Positions 36,340-46,075 of a DNA stretch of 64,000 nucleotides are shown in pieces (position 1 is the first letter of the stretch; each line of letters starts with the position of its first letter). This DNA is from Lepus europaeus (lineage: Eukaryota; Chordata; Mammalia; Lagomorpha; Leporidae): the NCBI RefSeq assembly GCF_033115175.1, contig NC_084837.1:25622266-25686265 (forward strand). The letters run 5' to 3'. The notes below the pieces were generated by a model. That model searched no databases. It saw nothing but the letters and a program-made list of their open reading frames with translations, and was not told the DNA's origin. Made by a program: the position numbers and the translations under genes.

Positions 36340-36641
36340 GACTAAACAAGCATCCATACCACAATCCCATGTTTGGGTGTCAGTCAAGTCCTAGCTACTC
36401 TGCTTCTAATCCAGTTCCCTGCTAATGTGCCTGGGAAAGCAGTGAAAAATGGCCAAATTTATGTAGGATCCTGCCACCAACATAGGAGACTCAGATAGAG
36501 TTCCTGGTTCCTAGTTTTGGCCTGATGCAGCATGGGCTGTAGTGGCCATTTGGGGAGTGAACCAACAGACGGAGATCTCTCTGCCTCTCTGTCTCTGTCA
36601 CTGTGCCTTTCAAATAAATGAATTAAAAAAAAAAAAAAAAG
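36340..36641 (+). repeat. CSINE, older type, head lost
   Basis: Starts around the ATCCCATGTTTGGGTG segment and runs to CTTTCAAATAAATGAATT plus an A-run. It abuts the antisense fragment at 36338. Confidence 0.75.
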
Positions 36642-36642
36642 A

Positions 36643-36974
36643 TGAACCAGCACTGTGGTGCAGCGGGTTAAAGCCCTGACCTGAAGCACGAGCATCCCAT
36701 ATGGGTGCTGGTTCTAGTTTCAGCTGTTCCTCTTCCAATCCAGCTCTCTCCTATGGACTGGGACAGCAGTAGAAGATGGCCCAAGTCCTTGGGCCCCTGC
36801 ACTCACGTGGGAGACCTGGAAGAAGCTCCTGGCTCCTGCCTTTGAATCGGCACAGCTCTGGCCGTTGCGGCCATCTGGGGAGTGAACCAGTGGATGAAAG
36901 ACATCTCTCTGTCTCTGTCTCTCTCTCTCTGTAACTCTGTCTTTCCAATAAATAAAATACATCTTAAAAAAAAG
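36643..36974 (+). repeat. CSINE, older type
   Basis: ACCAGCACTGTGGTGCAGCG head, CTTTCCAATAAATAAAATAC tail. Second of three consecutive sense copies. Confidence 0.85.
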
Positions 36975-36975
36975 A

Positions 36976-37328
36976 GGGGAACTGGTGGTGTGGTTTAGTG
37001 GGTAAAGCCACTGCCTGTGATGCCAGCATCTCATCCAAGTGCTGTTTTATGTTCTGGCTGCTCCACTTCTGATCCAGCTCCCTGCTAATGTGCCTGGGAA
37101 AGTAGCAGTGAATGGCCCAGGGACTTGGGCCCCTGCCACTAATGTGGCAGAGCCAGAGGAAGCTCCTTGTTCCTGCCCTCATACCAGCTCCGCTCCAAAT
37201 GTTGCAGCCATTTGAGGAGTGAACCAGCAAGTGGAAGATCTGTTTCTCTTTCTCTCTCTTTTTTTTTGTTTTCCTCTATCTCTCTGTAATCCTGCCTTTC
37301 AAATAAATTAATAAATCTTTAAAAAAAA
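36976..37328 (+). repeat. CSINE, older type
   Basis: GGGGAACTGGTGGTGTGG head, CTTTCAAATAAATTAATAAA tail. Third of three consecutive sense copies. Confidence 0.85.
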
Positions 37329-37329
37329 T

Positions 37330-38242
37330 TCTCTGCCTAAGGGTGACAGCATTTTTCTCTATTTGTTTTTCTTCTAGGAGTTTTATAGTTTTAGGTTTCA
37401 CATTTAGTGCTATGGTTGGTTTCAGTTAATTTTTATATATGATATGATGACTCTGTACATAATATATTTGGTTTCATGCATATGGGTTTCTGGTTGTTCA
37501 CCATTTCTTGAGAAGGTTGTCCTTGCTCCTTTGCTGACGATCTTCATGCTTTTTGAAAAAAATCATTCATTCATATATTATGTGGATTTATTTCTAGAAT
37601 CTCTGTTTTGTTGCTTTGATCTTTTTACTTATCTTTCCATCAGCATCACACTATTTTGATTAACCTAGCTTTATGAAAATTCTTGAAACCGGATAATGTT
37701 AGTCTTAGGGCTTTGTTCTTACTGAGAGTTGTTTTGGTTATTGTAGGGATTTTTAAATCCACGTGTAAATTTCTACAAAAAAGCCTGCTGGAATTTTGAT
37801 TTGGATTGTGTTGAATTAAGACCATTAGTGAAGAATTGACATTTTTTTTATTTTCATTTTTTAAAGATTTATTTATTTACTTGAAAGTCAGAGTTATAGA
37901 CAGAGAGAGAGAGACAGTGAGAAAGCTCTTACATCTGCTGTTTCACTCCCCAAATGGCTGCAATAGCCAGAACTGGGCTGATCTGAAGCCAGGAGCTAGG
38001 AGCTTCTTCTGAGTCTCCCACACAGATGCAGGGGCCCAAGCACTTGGGCCATCTTTCACTGCTATCCCAGGCCATTAGCAGGGAGTTGGATCCAACTGGG
38101 ACTCAAACCAGCACCCATATGGGATGCAGACACCACAGGCAGCGGCTTAACCTACTACACCACAGCACCGGCCCCAGGAAATTAACATCTTATCAATATT
38201 GAGTCTTCTAATCTATGAATAAAATTTTTCTCTCTTATTTTA
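37330..38242 (-). mobile_element. LINE-1 ORF2 fragment
   Basis: The complement of L1 ORF2: landmarks GTTTTGGTTATTGTAGGG, ATCCACGTGTAAATTTC, GATTTGGATTGTGTTGAAT and ATATTGAGTCTTCTAATC in the expected order. Split by a SINE at 37846-38175. Full of stops. Confidence 0.8.
37846..38175 (-). repeat. CSINE, older type, inside LINE-1
   Basis: TTTAAAGATTTATTTATTTAC start, CACAGCACCGGCCCC end. Confidence 0.85.
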
Positions 38243-38541
38243 AAAAAAAGTATGTATTTTATTTATTTGAAAAGCAGAAAGAGATTCCCTGGCCACTTGT
38301 TCACTCCCCAAATACCTACAACAGCCCGGGTTGGGCCACGCTAAAGCCAAGTACTGGAATTCATACTGTAGCGCTCTCATGTGGGTGGCAGGGATTGGGT
38401 TGCTTGAGCCATCACCTCCTTCCTCCCAGAGTATGCATTGGCTGGAAACTGGAATCTGAAGCTGAGCTGGGTCTCAAACCCAAGCCCTCTGATACAGGAT
38501 TCTGGAGTGCCAGGCATCATCTTGACTGTATAGCAAACATG
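38243..38541 (-). repeat. C-repeat, third type, diverged
   Basis: GTATTTTATTTATTTGAAAAG start; decayed B-box complement GGTCTCAAACCCAAG near 38470. Confidence 0.65.
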
Positions 38542-38686
38542 CTACTCTTGTCAGCAGTAGTTTGTAGTTTTAGTGAATATCTTTGAATGAAATATCTTTC
38601 TTTTTAAATTGACTTAACTTTTAGAATGAAAAAACTTCTAGTATATTCAGCTGATATTTGAAACTTCTGTATCAGAAACTTTTGTG

Positions 38687-39000
38687 GGGCTGGCGCTGTG
38701 GCATACCAGGTAAAGTGGCCGCCTGCAGTGCCAGCATCCCATGTGGGCACCAGTTTGAGTAACGGCAGCCTCACTTCTGATCCAGCTCTCTGCTATGGCC
38801 TGGGAAAGCAGTAGAAGATGGCCCAAGTTCTTGGGCCCCTGCACCCACGTGGGAAACCCAGAAGAGGCTCCTGGCTTCGGATAGGCGCATCTCTGACTGA
38901 CCATTGCAGTCAACTGGGGAGTGAAACAGCAGATGGAAGACCTCTCTCTCTCCACCTCTGCTTTTTCTGTAACTCTGCCTTTAAAATAAATCTTTAAAAA
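38687..39000 (+). repeat. CSINE, older type
   Basis: GGGGCTGGCGCTGTGGCATA head, CTTTAAAATAAATCTTTAAA tail. Confidence 0.85.
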
Positions 39001-39002
39001 AG

Positions 39003-39682
39003 AAAAGCAAAATTTTTTTAAAGATCTTGGTGATAGAATGACAAATTTGGCATAAATAAATGCCAGTCAGACTGTGTAGCCAAAGGCATTTATTTTCAGA
39101 TTATACCTGAAACTCAAATGTTAGCATGTACTACTTAAATTTTTTACTGTGAATATGAAAAACTGAAAAATATAAATTAGAAAATAAAATTTGTATATCT
39201 TGTCAAATGCAGTATTTAGGAAATAATTTAAAATTAAAATACTTTATATGTTTATATATGTATTTATAATATTATCGCTATTCTATTTATAGTATATGTG
39301 TAAAGAAATACCTTCTGGCAGTTTGAAAATATGGTGTAACTAAAATACATGTCTAACTTGTTAATATACTTTTAAAGACTGAAAATTATCTTAATTGCTC
39401 TTTTTCTGACTAGTCTTTCAGAAAAATAGAGATGAGTTTGTTTTGATGAGTTGATTTTATGTATACTGTCTCTTGGGTGCTGAGATAATAAATGCTGTAG
39501 AAGTACAAAACTGCCATTGTCTTTCATTGTCATCTTGATGTCTCATTAGAGTATTTGTGAGTGGGATTGTGTATTTGTCCTTAGGACTATTTTCATATTA
39601 AATGAAAAAGTTTGGCCTAAAAAACTTGAGTACTTTGTTAAGTTACTTACAGAAACCATAATCAAAGAAAAAAAACCTGTCT
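39003..39682. other. SOS2 intron 1, AT-rich stretch
   Basis: Strongly AT-rich sequence without a repeat I can name or coding pattern. Confidence 0.45.
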
Positions 39683-39955
39683 GAGGGTTGGCATTTGGCC
39701 TAGCAGTTAAGACACCACATTTTATTGGAGTGCCTGGGTTGGATACCCCACTGCTTTCCTGACTCCGGCCTCCTACAAATACAGACCCTGGAAGACAGTG
39801 GCTCAAGTGATTGTGTTTCTGCCATCTTTGTGGGAGACCTGGATTGAATTCCTCACCTTTGGCCACTGCAAGCATATTGGGATTGAACCAGCAGTTGGGA
39901 GCGCTCTCTCTTTTCTTCAGCCTCTCAAATAAATAAATACATTTTTTAAAAAGTC
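39683..39955 (+). repeat. C-repeat, third type
   Basis: GAGGGTTGGCATTTGGCC head, GGGTTGGATACCC in place of the B box, CTCTCAAATAAATAAATAC tail. Confidence 0.75.
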
Positions 39956-40477
39956 CAACTCAGTTAGACATTATTAGTTATTTTCACTTAGTAGGATCCC
40001 TGGTCTCTTATGGAAAGATTCTGTAAGAAAACAACTTAGGAAATCCATTGCTGTACTTGCCATATACGTTTTTTATATGAAAAGAAGTTTTCTTTTTCTA
40101 CAAATCTTGTAGAATGCTAAGATGTACGTTAAGTTTCTTCTTGTTATTAAAGAAGTATATGGTGTGAAAGGAAGTATTTCCCTAGTACCTATTTTGAATT
40201 TAAAAGAAGAATATAAAGTCTGACTTTCTGATATTGGCTTATGAAATTCTAACTCCGTTACTTAAACTTTGCTTACACAAACTTCTTCAACGAGTACTAC
40301 TTCCTTATTAGTACTTTCCTGTGGTCATCTTCTTTTTCACTCCCCCCTTCAAATTATTTTATCAGTTAGTTTGTATTTTATTGAAATTATAATAACTAGC
40401 TCCATTAAGCTTGTTAGGAAAAATATCAGTTTCTTTTCCATTTATATACAACATTTTCTGTTTCCTAGCAACATTTT

Positions 40478-40828
40478 CTTTTTTTATTTTTTAAAAGATT
40501 TATATTTATTTATTTGAAAGAGTTACACAGAGAGAGGGGAGGCAGAGACAGAGAGAGACAGAGAGAGAGAGAGAGAGAGGTCTTCCATCTGCTGTTTCAC
40601 TCCCCAGTTGGCTGCAACGGCCAGAGCTGCGCCGATTCAAAGCCAGGAGTCAGGACCTTCTTCCGGGTCTCCTACGTTTGTGCAGGGGCCCAAGGACTTG
40701 AGCCATCTTTTACTTCTTTCCCAGGCTATTGCAGAGAGCTGGGTTGGAAGTGGAGCAGCTGGGACTTGAATAAGGGATGCCAGCGCTTCAGGCTAGGGCA
40801 TTAACCCGCTGTGCCACAGTGCTTGGCC
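40478..40828 (-). repeat. CSINE, older type
   Basis: AAAAGATTTATATTTATTTAT start; long GA-rich segment; ends CACAGTGCTTGGCCCC. Confidence 0.85.
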
Positions 40829-40889
40829 CCTTCTTCTTCTTCTTCTTCTTCTTCTTCCTCTTCCTCTTCCTCTTCCTCTTCTTCTTCTT
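40829..40889. repeat. (TTC)n/(CTCTTC)n pyrimidine microsatellite
   Basis: An almost pure TTC/TTCCTC tract about 60 bp long lies between two antisense SINEs, probably grown from the T-rich tail complement. Confidence 0.9.
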
Positions 40890-41572
40890 TTTTTTTTAAG
40901 ATTTATTTATGGCCGGCGCCGCGGCTCAATAGGCTAATCCTCTGCCTTGTGGCGCCGGCATACCGGGTTCTAGTCCCGGTCGGGGCACCGGATTCTGTCC
41001 CGGTTGCCCCTCTTCCAGGCCAGCTCTCTACTGTGGCCAGGGAGTGCAGTGGAGGATGGCCCAAGTCTTTGGGCCCTGCACCCCATGGGAGACCAGGAGA
41101 AGCACCTGGCTCCTGCCATCGGATCAGCGTGGTGCACCGGCCGCAGTGCGCCAGCCGCGGCGGCCATTGGAGGGTGAACCAACGGCAAAGGAAGACCTTT
41201 CTCTCTATCTCTCTCTCTCACTGTCCACTCTGCCTGTCAAAAAAAAAAAAAAAAGATTTATTGATTTATTTGAAAGTCAGAGTTACATAGAAAGGAGAGG
41301 CAGAGAGAGAGAGAGAGGTCTTCCATCTGCTGGTTCACTCCTCAGTGGGCTGCAATGGCTAGAGCTGGACTGATCCTAAGCCAGGAGCCAAGAGCTTCTT
41401 CTGGGTCTTCCACATGGGTACAGGGGCCCAAGTACTTGGACCATCCTCTGCTTTCCTAGGCCACAGCAGAGAGCTGGATCAGAAGTGGAGCAGCCGGGGC
41501 TCCAACTGGCACTCACATGGGATGCCGGCACGCAGGCAGTGGCTTAACCTGCTATGCCACAGCGTCGACCTG
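40890..41572 (-). repeat. CSINE, older type, split by a younger CSINE
   Basis: The T-rich start (40890-40910) resumes at 41253 as AAGATTTATTGATTTATTTG and runs to CACAGCGTCGACC at 41572. Confidence 0.8.
40911..41252 (+). repeat. CSINE, young type, nested in another CSINE
   Basis: Full-length copy with head GGCCGGCGCCGCGGCTCAAT and a 17-A tail. The target was the AAGATTTATT tail complement of the host SINE, which repeats on both sides. Confidence 0.9.
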
Positions 41573-41812
41573 GCTTCTCCACTTCTGATCCAGATCCCTG
41601 CTAATGTGCCTGGGAAAGCAATGGGAGATAGCCCAAGTCGTTGGTACCCTGCACCCATATGGAGGCCTGGATGAAGTTTCTGGCTCCTGGCCTTTGCAGC
41701 CATTTGGGGAGTGAATCAGTGGATGGAAGATCTCTCTCTCTCTTTCTCTCCCCCTCTCCTTCTCTCTCTGCAACTTTGACTTTGAAATAAAATAAGTCTT
41801 TTTAAAAAATGA
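41573..41812 (+). repeat. CSINE, older type, head missing
   Basis: Starts at TCTCCACTTCTGATCCAG and ends TGAAATAAAATAAGTC, abutting the head of the preceding antisense SINE (tail-out inverted pair). Confidence 0.75.
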
Positions 41813-41818
41813 ATTCAT

Positions 41819-42156
41819 GGGGCTGGCACTGTGGGGTAGCGGGTAAAGCTGCCCCCTGCAGTGCCGGCATCCCCTATGGGTGCCAGTTCGAGTTCTGGCT
41901 GCTCCACTTCCGATATAGCTCTCTGCTGTGGCCTGGGAAAGCAGTAGAAGATGGCCCAAGTCCTTCCCGCGTGGGAGACCTGAAAGAAGCTCCTGGCTCC
42001 TGGCTTCAGATCTGCGCAGCTTTGACTGTTACGGCCAACTGGGGAGTGAACCAGTGAATGGAAGATCTCTCATTCTCTCTCTCTGCCTCTCCTCTCTCTG
42101 TGTAACTCTGACTTTCAAATAAAATAAATAAATCTTAAAAAAAAAAAAAAAAAACT
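41819..42156 (+). repeat. CSINE, older type
   Basis: GGGGCTGGCACTGTGGGGTA head; tail CTTTCAAATAAAATAAATAA with an 18-A run. Confidence 0.85.
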
Positions 42157-42257
42157 TGGTCTGGCCCTGCCGAGGCAAATGCAAGCTGGACTCAAAATTC
42201 AATCACTGAGCAGGCTGATAAAAAAATCAATTCACAAAATGTATTTGCACAATTATG

Positions 42258-42550
42258 CTTTAAAAAATTTTATTTGTTTACCTATTTGGAAGGCAGAATG
42301 ACAGAGAGAGACTGAGAGCAGGAGAGATCTTCCATCTGTTATTTTGCTCCCCAAATGCCTGAGACAGCTGGAGCTGGGCCAGACTAAAGCCAAGAGCCAG
42401 GAACTCCATCTGGATCTCCCACATGAGTGTCAGGGACCCAAGCAGGAAGCTGTATCAGAAGCAGAGGTAGACTCAATCCCAGGCACTCTGATATGGGATG
42501 CACACATTCCAAGTGGCAGTTTAACCCACGGCACCACAATGCCTGCCTCT
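42258..42550 (-). repeat. CSINE-related, older
   Basis: TTAAAAAATTTTATTTGTTTAC start; ends CACCACAATGCCTGCC. Confidence 0.75.
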
Positions 42551-43203
42551 TGTGCAGTATTGATTCTCCACAGAAACAAAACCATTAGAATACACACACA
42601 GACACACACACACACAGAGGGAGACTTATTAAAGCAATTGGCTCTGAGTTTATGGAGGCTTAGACATTCAGGGTCTGCATTTGGTAAGCTAGAGATCCAG
42701 GAAAAACACTGAAATAAGTCCAGCCTGATTGAGAAGATCTGAGTTCCAGGAGAGCTGATGGATATAAGTTCCATTCTAAATGACTGATATCTCAGCTGGA
42801 AGACAGGCAGATAAAAAAATTCTCTATTACTCAGCCTTTTGTTGTATTCAGTGCTTCACTAGACTGGATGAGGCCATGTGCCTTGAGGAGGGTAGTCTAC
42901 CAGTCCATTTTTTTTGGGTAAATATTTATTTATTTATTTGAAAGGCAGAATTACAGAGAGGCAGAGAGAGAGAGAGTCTTCCATCCAGTGATTCACTTCC
43001 AAAATGGCCTCTACGGCCAGAGCTGGGCCAATCTGAAGCAAGGAGGAGACTGGTGCTTCTCTGTAGCCGTTGAATTCTCCACAATGTTGCAGTGGGTTCG
43101 TTTCTGAGAGGAGCAGTGTGGTGGGGGCAAGAGGCGCGGAGTCAACACACAGACCCCGGGAGTCCGGTGAGAGCAGGCTTGAGGCGAGCAGCCTGCAGAC
43201 TCG

Positions 43204-43209
43204 TTTATT
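43204..43209 (-). terminator. LTR poly(A) signal AATAAA (3' LTR)
   Basis: AATAAA on the minus strand about 20 bp after the TATA box. A GT-rich stretch (complement of 43139-43155, GGGTCTGTGTGTTGACT) follows at suitable distance. This would polyadenylate the viral transcript and could also stop transcripts antisense to SOS2. Confidence 0.75.
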
Positions 43210-43226
43210 ACAGTTGGTACAACAGC

Positions 43227-43233
43227 TTATATA
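43227..43233 (-). promoter_or_regulatory. LTR TATA box (3' LTR)
   Basis: TATATAA on the minus strand. It is preceded by a reverse CCAAT box at 43245-43249 and the CCAAT repeat array, so the LTR looks promoter-competent. The same element is at 45179-45185 in the 5' LTR. Confidence 0.75.
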
Positions 43234-43276
43234 GCCAAGACCAGCCAATCTGGTCAAGGGGCGGTCCATACCCCAA

Positions 43277-43501
43277 CCAATCACAGCCTGTTGCCAGGCA
43301 GTTTCCACAGCCATCCAATCACAGCCTGTCACCAGGCAGTTTCAAATCCATCCAATCACAGCCTGTTGCCAGGCAGTTTCCAGAGCCATCCAATCACAGC
43401 CTGTCACCAGGCAGTTTCAAATCCATCCAATCACAGCCTGTCGCCAGGCAGTTTCCAGAGCCATCCAATCACAGCCTGTCGCCAGGCAGTTTCAAAACCA
43501 T
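43277..43501 (-). repeat. LTR U3 tandem repeat with six reverse CCAAT boxes (3' LTR)
   Basis: Six units of alternating 38 and 37 bp, each beginning CCAATCACAGCCTGT on the plus strand. In viral orientation each unit carries ATTGG, the NF-Y site. The alternation (TTTCCACAG/TTTCCAGAG versus TTTCAAATC/TTTCAAAAC) shows that a 75-bp dimer was amplified. Confidence 0.95.
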
Positions 43502-43564
43502 TCCTGACTAACTGACGCTCGCTTTCCAGTGGCCACCTTGGCATGGCCTTCTCATTCCACTACA

Positions 43565-43577
43565 TTTCCCCCTTTTC
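43565..43577 (-). other. ERV polypurine tract
   Basis: GAAAAGGGGGAAA on the minus strand abuts the 3' LTR directly, the standard position of the plus-strand primer. Confidence 0.9.
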
Positions 43578-43776
43578 GTTTATTTTTGAGCAACGGGAGG
43601 CATGATTCTTGGCCATACCATTGTTGACCCCGTTTCCATGTGGTCTCCGTACGCAGCTGTGCCTGTCTTAGGTTGTCCCCCAGGGGATCTTACCCGTCAT
43701 TGACTAACCAGCGCTCAAATCGAGAGACCACAGGATTGCTTGCTCAGATAGGGGTAGGAATGAGGAATAATGGTTA

Positions 43777-44565
43777 TCAGGAGTGGCATGACCGCACACA
43801 GGCTGTGGGCCATTGGAGTGGCTGACCAGAGCTAGTGGGGTACACAATGGTAACAGATGTGGCTATGGGCAGTTTCTCAGGGTAGGATGATAGGGCAGGA
43901 GCGTCTGCTAACAAGGTGGAGTCTTGGTCTTGTTCAGCTGGTTCTGGTTGGCTGTCAGTTGCAGGCTTGATGTTTCTGGCTGGTACCCAAATGGGCTGTT
44001 CTGCATTCTCTGGAAAGACACAAGCATATCCTCGACCCTTGGTTAATAGAAGCCTTTTTACAGGCGTTGGAATCCAGGGCCTGAATTTTGCGTACACTTC
44101 AACATTAACAGCAAACATGCTGATGCCATGGGATCTAGCGGCTGCCCTGAGATATTGGGGTGCCTGGGGACTTCCACAAATGTGGGGATCCTCACTGGGT
44201 GCGGATGGGATGAAATTGCATGAGTTATTGCATAGAGGTCCTCTTAGTTCATCCCATGGGTATGTGGGGGGTGGCTGACTAGGCATTGCTACCTTGTTTG
44301 CTACGTTGTTTTTTTCACTGTTGGAGTTCTCTCTCCCTAAGTCATCAACCATTGTCTGTGAGACAGGGACCTGGAGTGTCAGGCTCCTATCACTCACAGA
44401 TTCACTATCTTTGATAAACCGCACAGGATTCTGAGAGGGGGGTATCTTTTCCATGTCTGATCGCTTAAGAGCGGCGCGATACGCCAACTCTAGCCAAAGG
44501 AAAGACACATACAGCACTGCTATCGTAACAAAGCAAATTCCTAGCACCTCAGCTGTTGATGGCAT
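43777..44565 (-). CDS. ERV-encoded 262-residue protein, probable Gag-integrase deletion fusion
   Basis: The only long frame of the provirus, uninterrupted. Residues 7-29 form a single hydrophobic segment followed by basic residues (AALKRSD), so the product would be membrane-anchored or ER-targeted, as reported for IAP-type Gag. PPTY (99-102) and PSAP (120-123) match the late-domain motifs by which retroviral Gag recruits NEDD4-type ligases and TSG101. Residues 177-201 (GRGYACVF...WVPARNIKP) resemble the C-terminal domain of betaretroviral integrase. Capsid, nucleocapsid, protease and reverse transcriptase are missing. My reading is an in-frame deletion joining Gag to the pol 3' end. No database search supports this yet. 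No catalytic motif is present. Confidence 0.6.
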   Translation of the reverse strand: MPSTAEVLGICFVTIAVLYVSFLWLELAYRAALKRSDMEKIPPSQNPVRFIKDSESVSDRSLTLQVPVSQTMVDDLGRENSNSEKNNVANKVAMPSQPPPTYPWDELRGPLCNNSCNFIPSAPSEDPHICGSPQAPQYLRAAARSHGISMFAVNVEVYAKFRPWIPTPVKRLLLTKGRGYACVFPENAEQPIWVPARNIKPATDSQPEPAEQDQDSTLLADAPALSSYPEKLPIATSVTIVYPTSSGQPLQWPTACVRSCHS

Positions 44566-44993
44566 TTTGCAGGAGGTTTCCCTATGTTAGACAAACAGAT
44601 AGTGGTGTATCAGATCGTACGTATGTCTTGTGCTTAGTGGGGGACTTCCTTGATTCGTTAGGTCAAGGCCGTATGCCCACACGGTGTCTCCGGAGCGTCA
44701 CCTCTCTCGAGTGAGGGAAGATGACTTGGTTCCGAATTCTGGGATGATCAGTCCCTTATGTGAATTCGCCGGGCGAACCAAAAGTAAAAGGAGGAGCCGA
44801 GAAGCGACATACACTTCAGGGCGGTGTGTGCTAACCTGGGGTCACTTAGACCGAGGACAAGGACAAGGAAAGGGGCGTAGGAGGGGGCTCTGTGCTCACC
44901 CTCACAGAGCCAAACAGCACACAGAACACCGAGGGGCCTACTTGCCGAAATCCAGGGGGGACCTCGCCGAGTCCGACACGCTGTTTCTTTCTC
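44566..44993 (-). other. ERV 5' leader
   Basis: About 430 bp between the primer-binding-site region and the start codon of the 262-codon frame. It would contain the packaging signal in a mobile element. GAGAGGTGACG (complement around 44694-44705) could act as a splice donor. No long frame runs through it. Confidence 0.5.
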
Positions 44994-45011
44994 AGTCACG
45001 TTGGCGCGCCA
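44994..45011 (-). other. ERV primer-binding-site-like sequence
   Basis: TGGCGCGCCAACGTGACT starts two bases after the 5' LTR. The first part resembles the lysine-tRNA type site of betaretroviruses (TGGCGCCCAACGTG) with a one-base difference in length; the end does not match. The tRNA assignment is tentative. Confidence 0.55.
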
Positions 45012-45013
45012 GA

Positions 45014-45516
45014 TGTTGCAGTTGATTTCTCCACAATGTTGCAGTGGGTTCGTTTCTGAGAGGAGCAGTGTGGTGGGGGCAAGAGGCGCGGAGTCAACAC
45101 ACAGACCCCGGGAGTCCGGTGAGAGCAGGCTTGAGGCGAGCAGCCTGCAGACTCGTTTATTACAGTTGGTACAACAGCTTATATAGCCAAGACCAGCCAA
45201 TCTGGTCAAGGGGCGGTCCATACCCCAACCAATCACAGCCTGTTGCCAGGCAGTTTCCACAGCCATCCAATCACAGCCTGTCGCCAGGCAGTTTCAAATC
45301 CATCCAATCACAGCCTGTTGCCAGGCAGTTTCCAGAGCCATCCAATCACAGCCTGTCGCCAGGCAGTTTCAAATCCATCCAATCACAGCCTGTCGCCAGG
45401 CAGTTTCCAGAGCCATCCAATCACAGCCTGTCACCAGGCAGTTTCAAAACCATTCCTGACTAACTGACGCTCGCTTGCCAGTGGCCACCTTGGCATGGCC
45501 TTCTCATTCCACTACA
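45014..45516 (-). repeat. ERV 5' LTR
   Basis: 503 bp, collinear with the 3' LTR. TATA box at 45179-45185, AATAAA at 45156-45161, U3 repeat array at 45229-45453. Its inner end reads TGTTGCAGTTGATTTC where the other LTR has TGTAGCCGTTGAATTC. Confidence 0.95.
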
Positions 45517-46075
45517 CTTCTCTGTGTCTCCCATGCGGATGCAGGGGGCATTTTCCACTGCTTTCCCAGGCCATAACAGAGAGCTGGATGAGAAGTGGAG
45601 CAGCCGGGACTCAAACTGGTGCCCATATGTGATATTGGTATTGCAGACCGGGGCTTTAACCTGCTGTGCCACAGCTCTGGCCCCTGTCTACCAGTCCAGA
45701 TGTTCATTTCATCCCAAAACACTCTTACAGACATACCCAGAAATAATGTTAAACCAGGTCATTAAAACTTTACGTCTTTGAAGTCATGTAGGCTTGTATA
45801 ACATGCTGTGATGCAAATTTCAGTATCTGGACACTCTAAAATTAACCATCACAATGAGTAATCATCTGCAAATTTGTTTGCCCCTTACTGATTTTTGTAC
45901 GTTTGGTTTTCTTGCTTTATTGCACTAGGACCTCCAGTACAGTATGGAATAGAAGTGATAATATATACCCTTACCTTTTTCTCAGTCGCAAAAAGAAAAG
46001 TTCTTGTATTTTACTATCAGGTATCGTTTTATTCTAATGCTTTTGTAGATACTCTTTAGAACTTGAAGAAGGTCA

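Larger units (their letters stand above)
43062..43564 (-). repeat. ERV 3' LTR
   Basis: 503 bp. On the minus strand it runs from TGTAGTGGAATG (43564) to ...GGCTACA (43062). It aligns without gaps to the other LTR; I count seven differences: three in the last 13 bp of U5, three at CpG sites in the U3 repeats and one near the U3 start. Confidence 0.95.
43062..45516 (-). mobile_element. Compact endogenous retrovirus, internally deleted provirus
   Basis: Two 503-bp direct repeats enclose 1,449 bp. The outer ends are TGTAG and CTACA. The host sequence CTTCTC is duplicated at 43056-43061 and 45517-45522 (6 bp, the size typical of betaretroviruses). The TATA box, poly(A) signal, polypurine tract and primer-binding-site-like sequence all agree on minus-strand orientation. 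The interior is too short for gag, pro, pol and env. It holds a roughly 450-bp leader, one 262-codon frame and about 210 bp of 3' sequence, resembling deleted IAP- or ETn-type non-autonomous elements. It lies in SOS2 intron 1, antisense to the gene. Relationship to named rabbit ERVs cannot be decided here. Confidence 0.93.
42908..45685 (-). repeat. CSINE split by the endogenous retrovirus
   Basis: The two parts, 42908-43061 and 45517-45685, make one complete older-type SINE. Perfect 13-bp duplication GTCTACCAGTCCA at 42895-42907 and 45686-45698 flanks the whole. The retrovirus entered in its middle. Confidence 0.92.

Noticed and set aside
43277..43501. CRISPR-like regular repeats
   Set aside because: The units are directly tandem with no unique spacers and sit inside a retroviral LTR in a mammalian genome.
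43092..43511. 139-codon plus-strand frame of repeated QPVARQFPxPSNHSLSPGSF units
   Set aside because: This is the LTR tandem repeat read antisense. It appears identically in both LTRs and opposes the viral promoter and poly(A) signal.
43062..45516. A complete, infectious-type provirus
   Set aside because: The 1.45-kb interior has no capsid, protease, reverse transcriptase or envelope frames, so it cannot replicate on its own.
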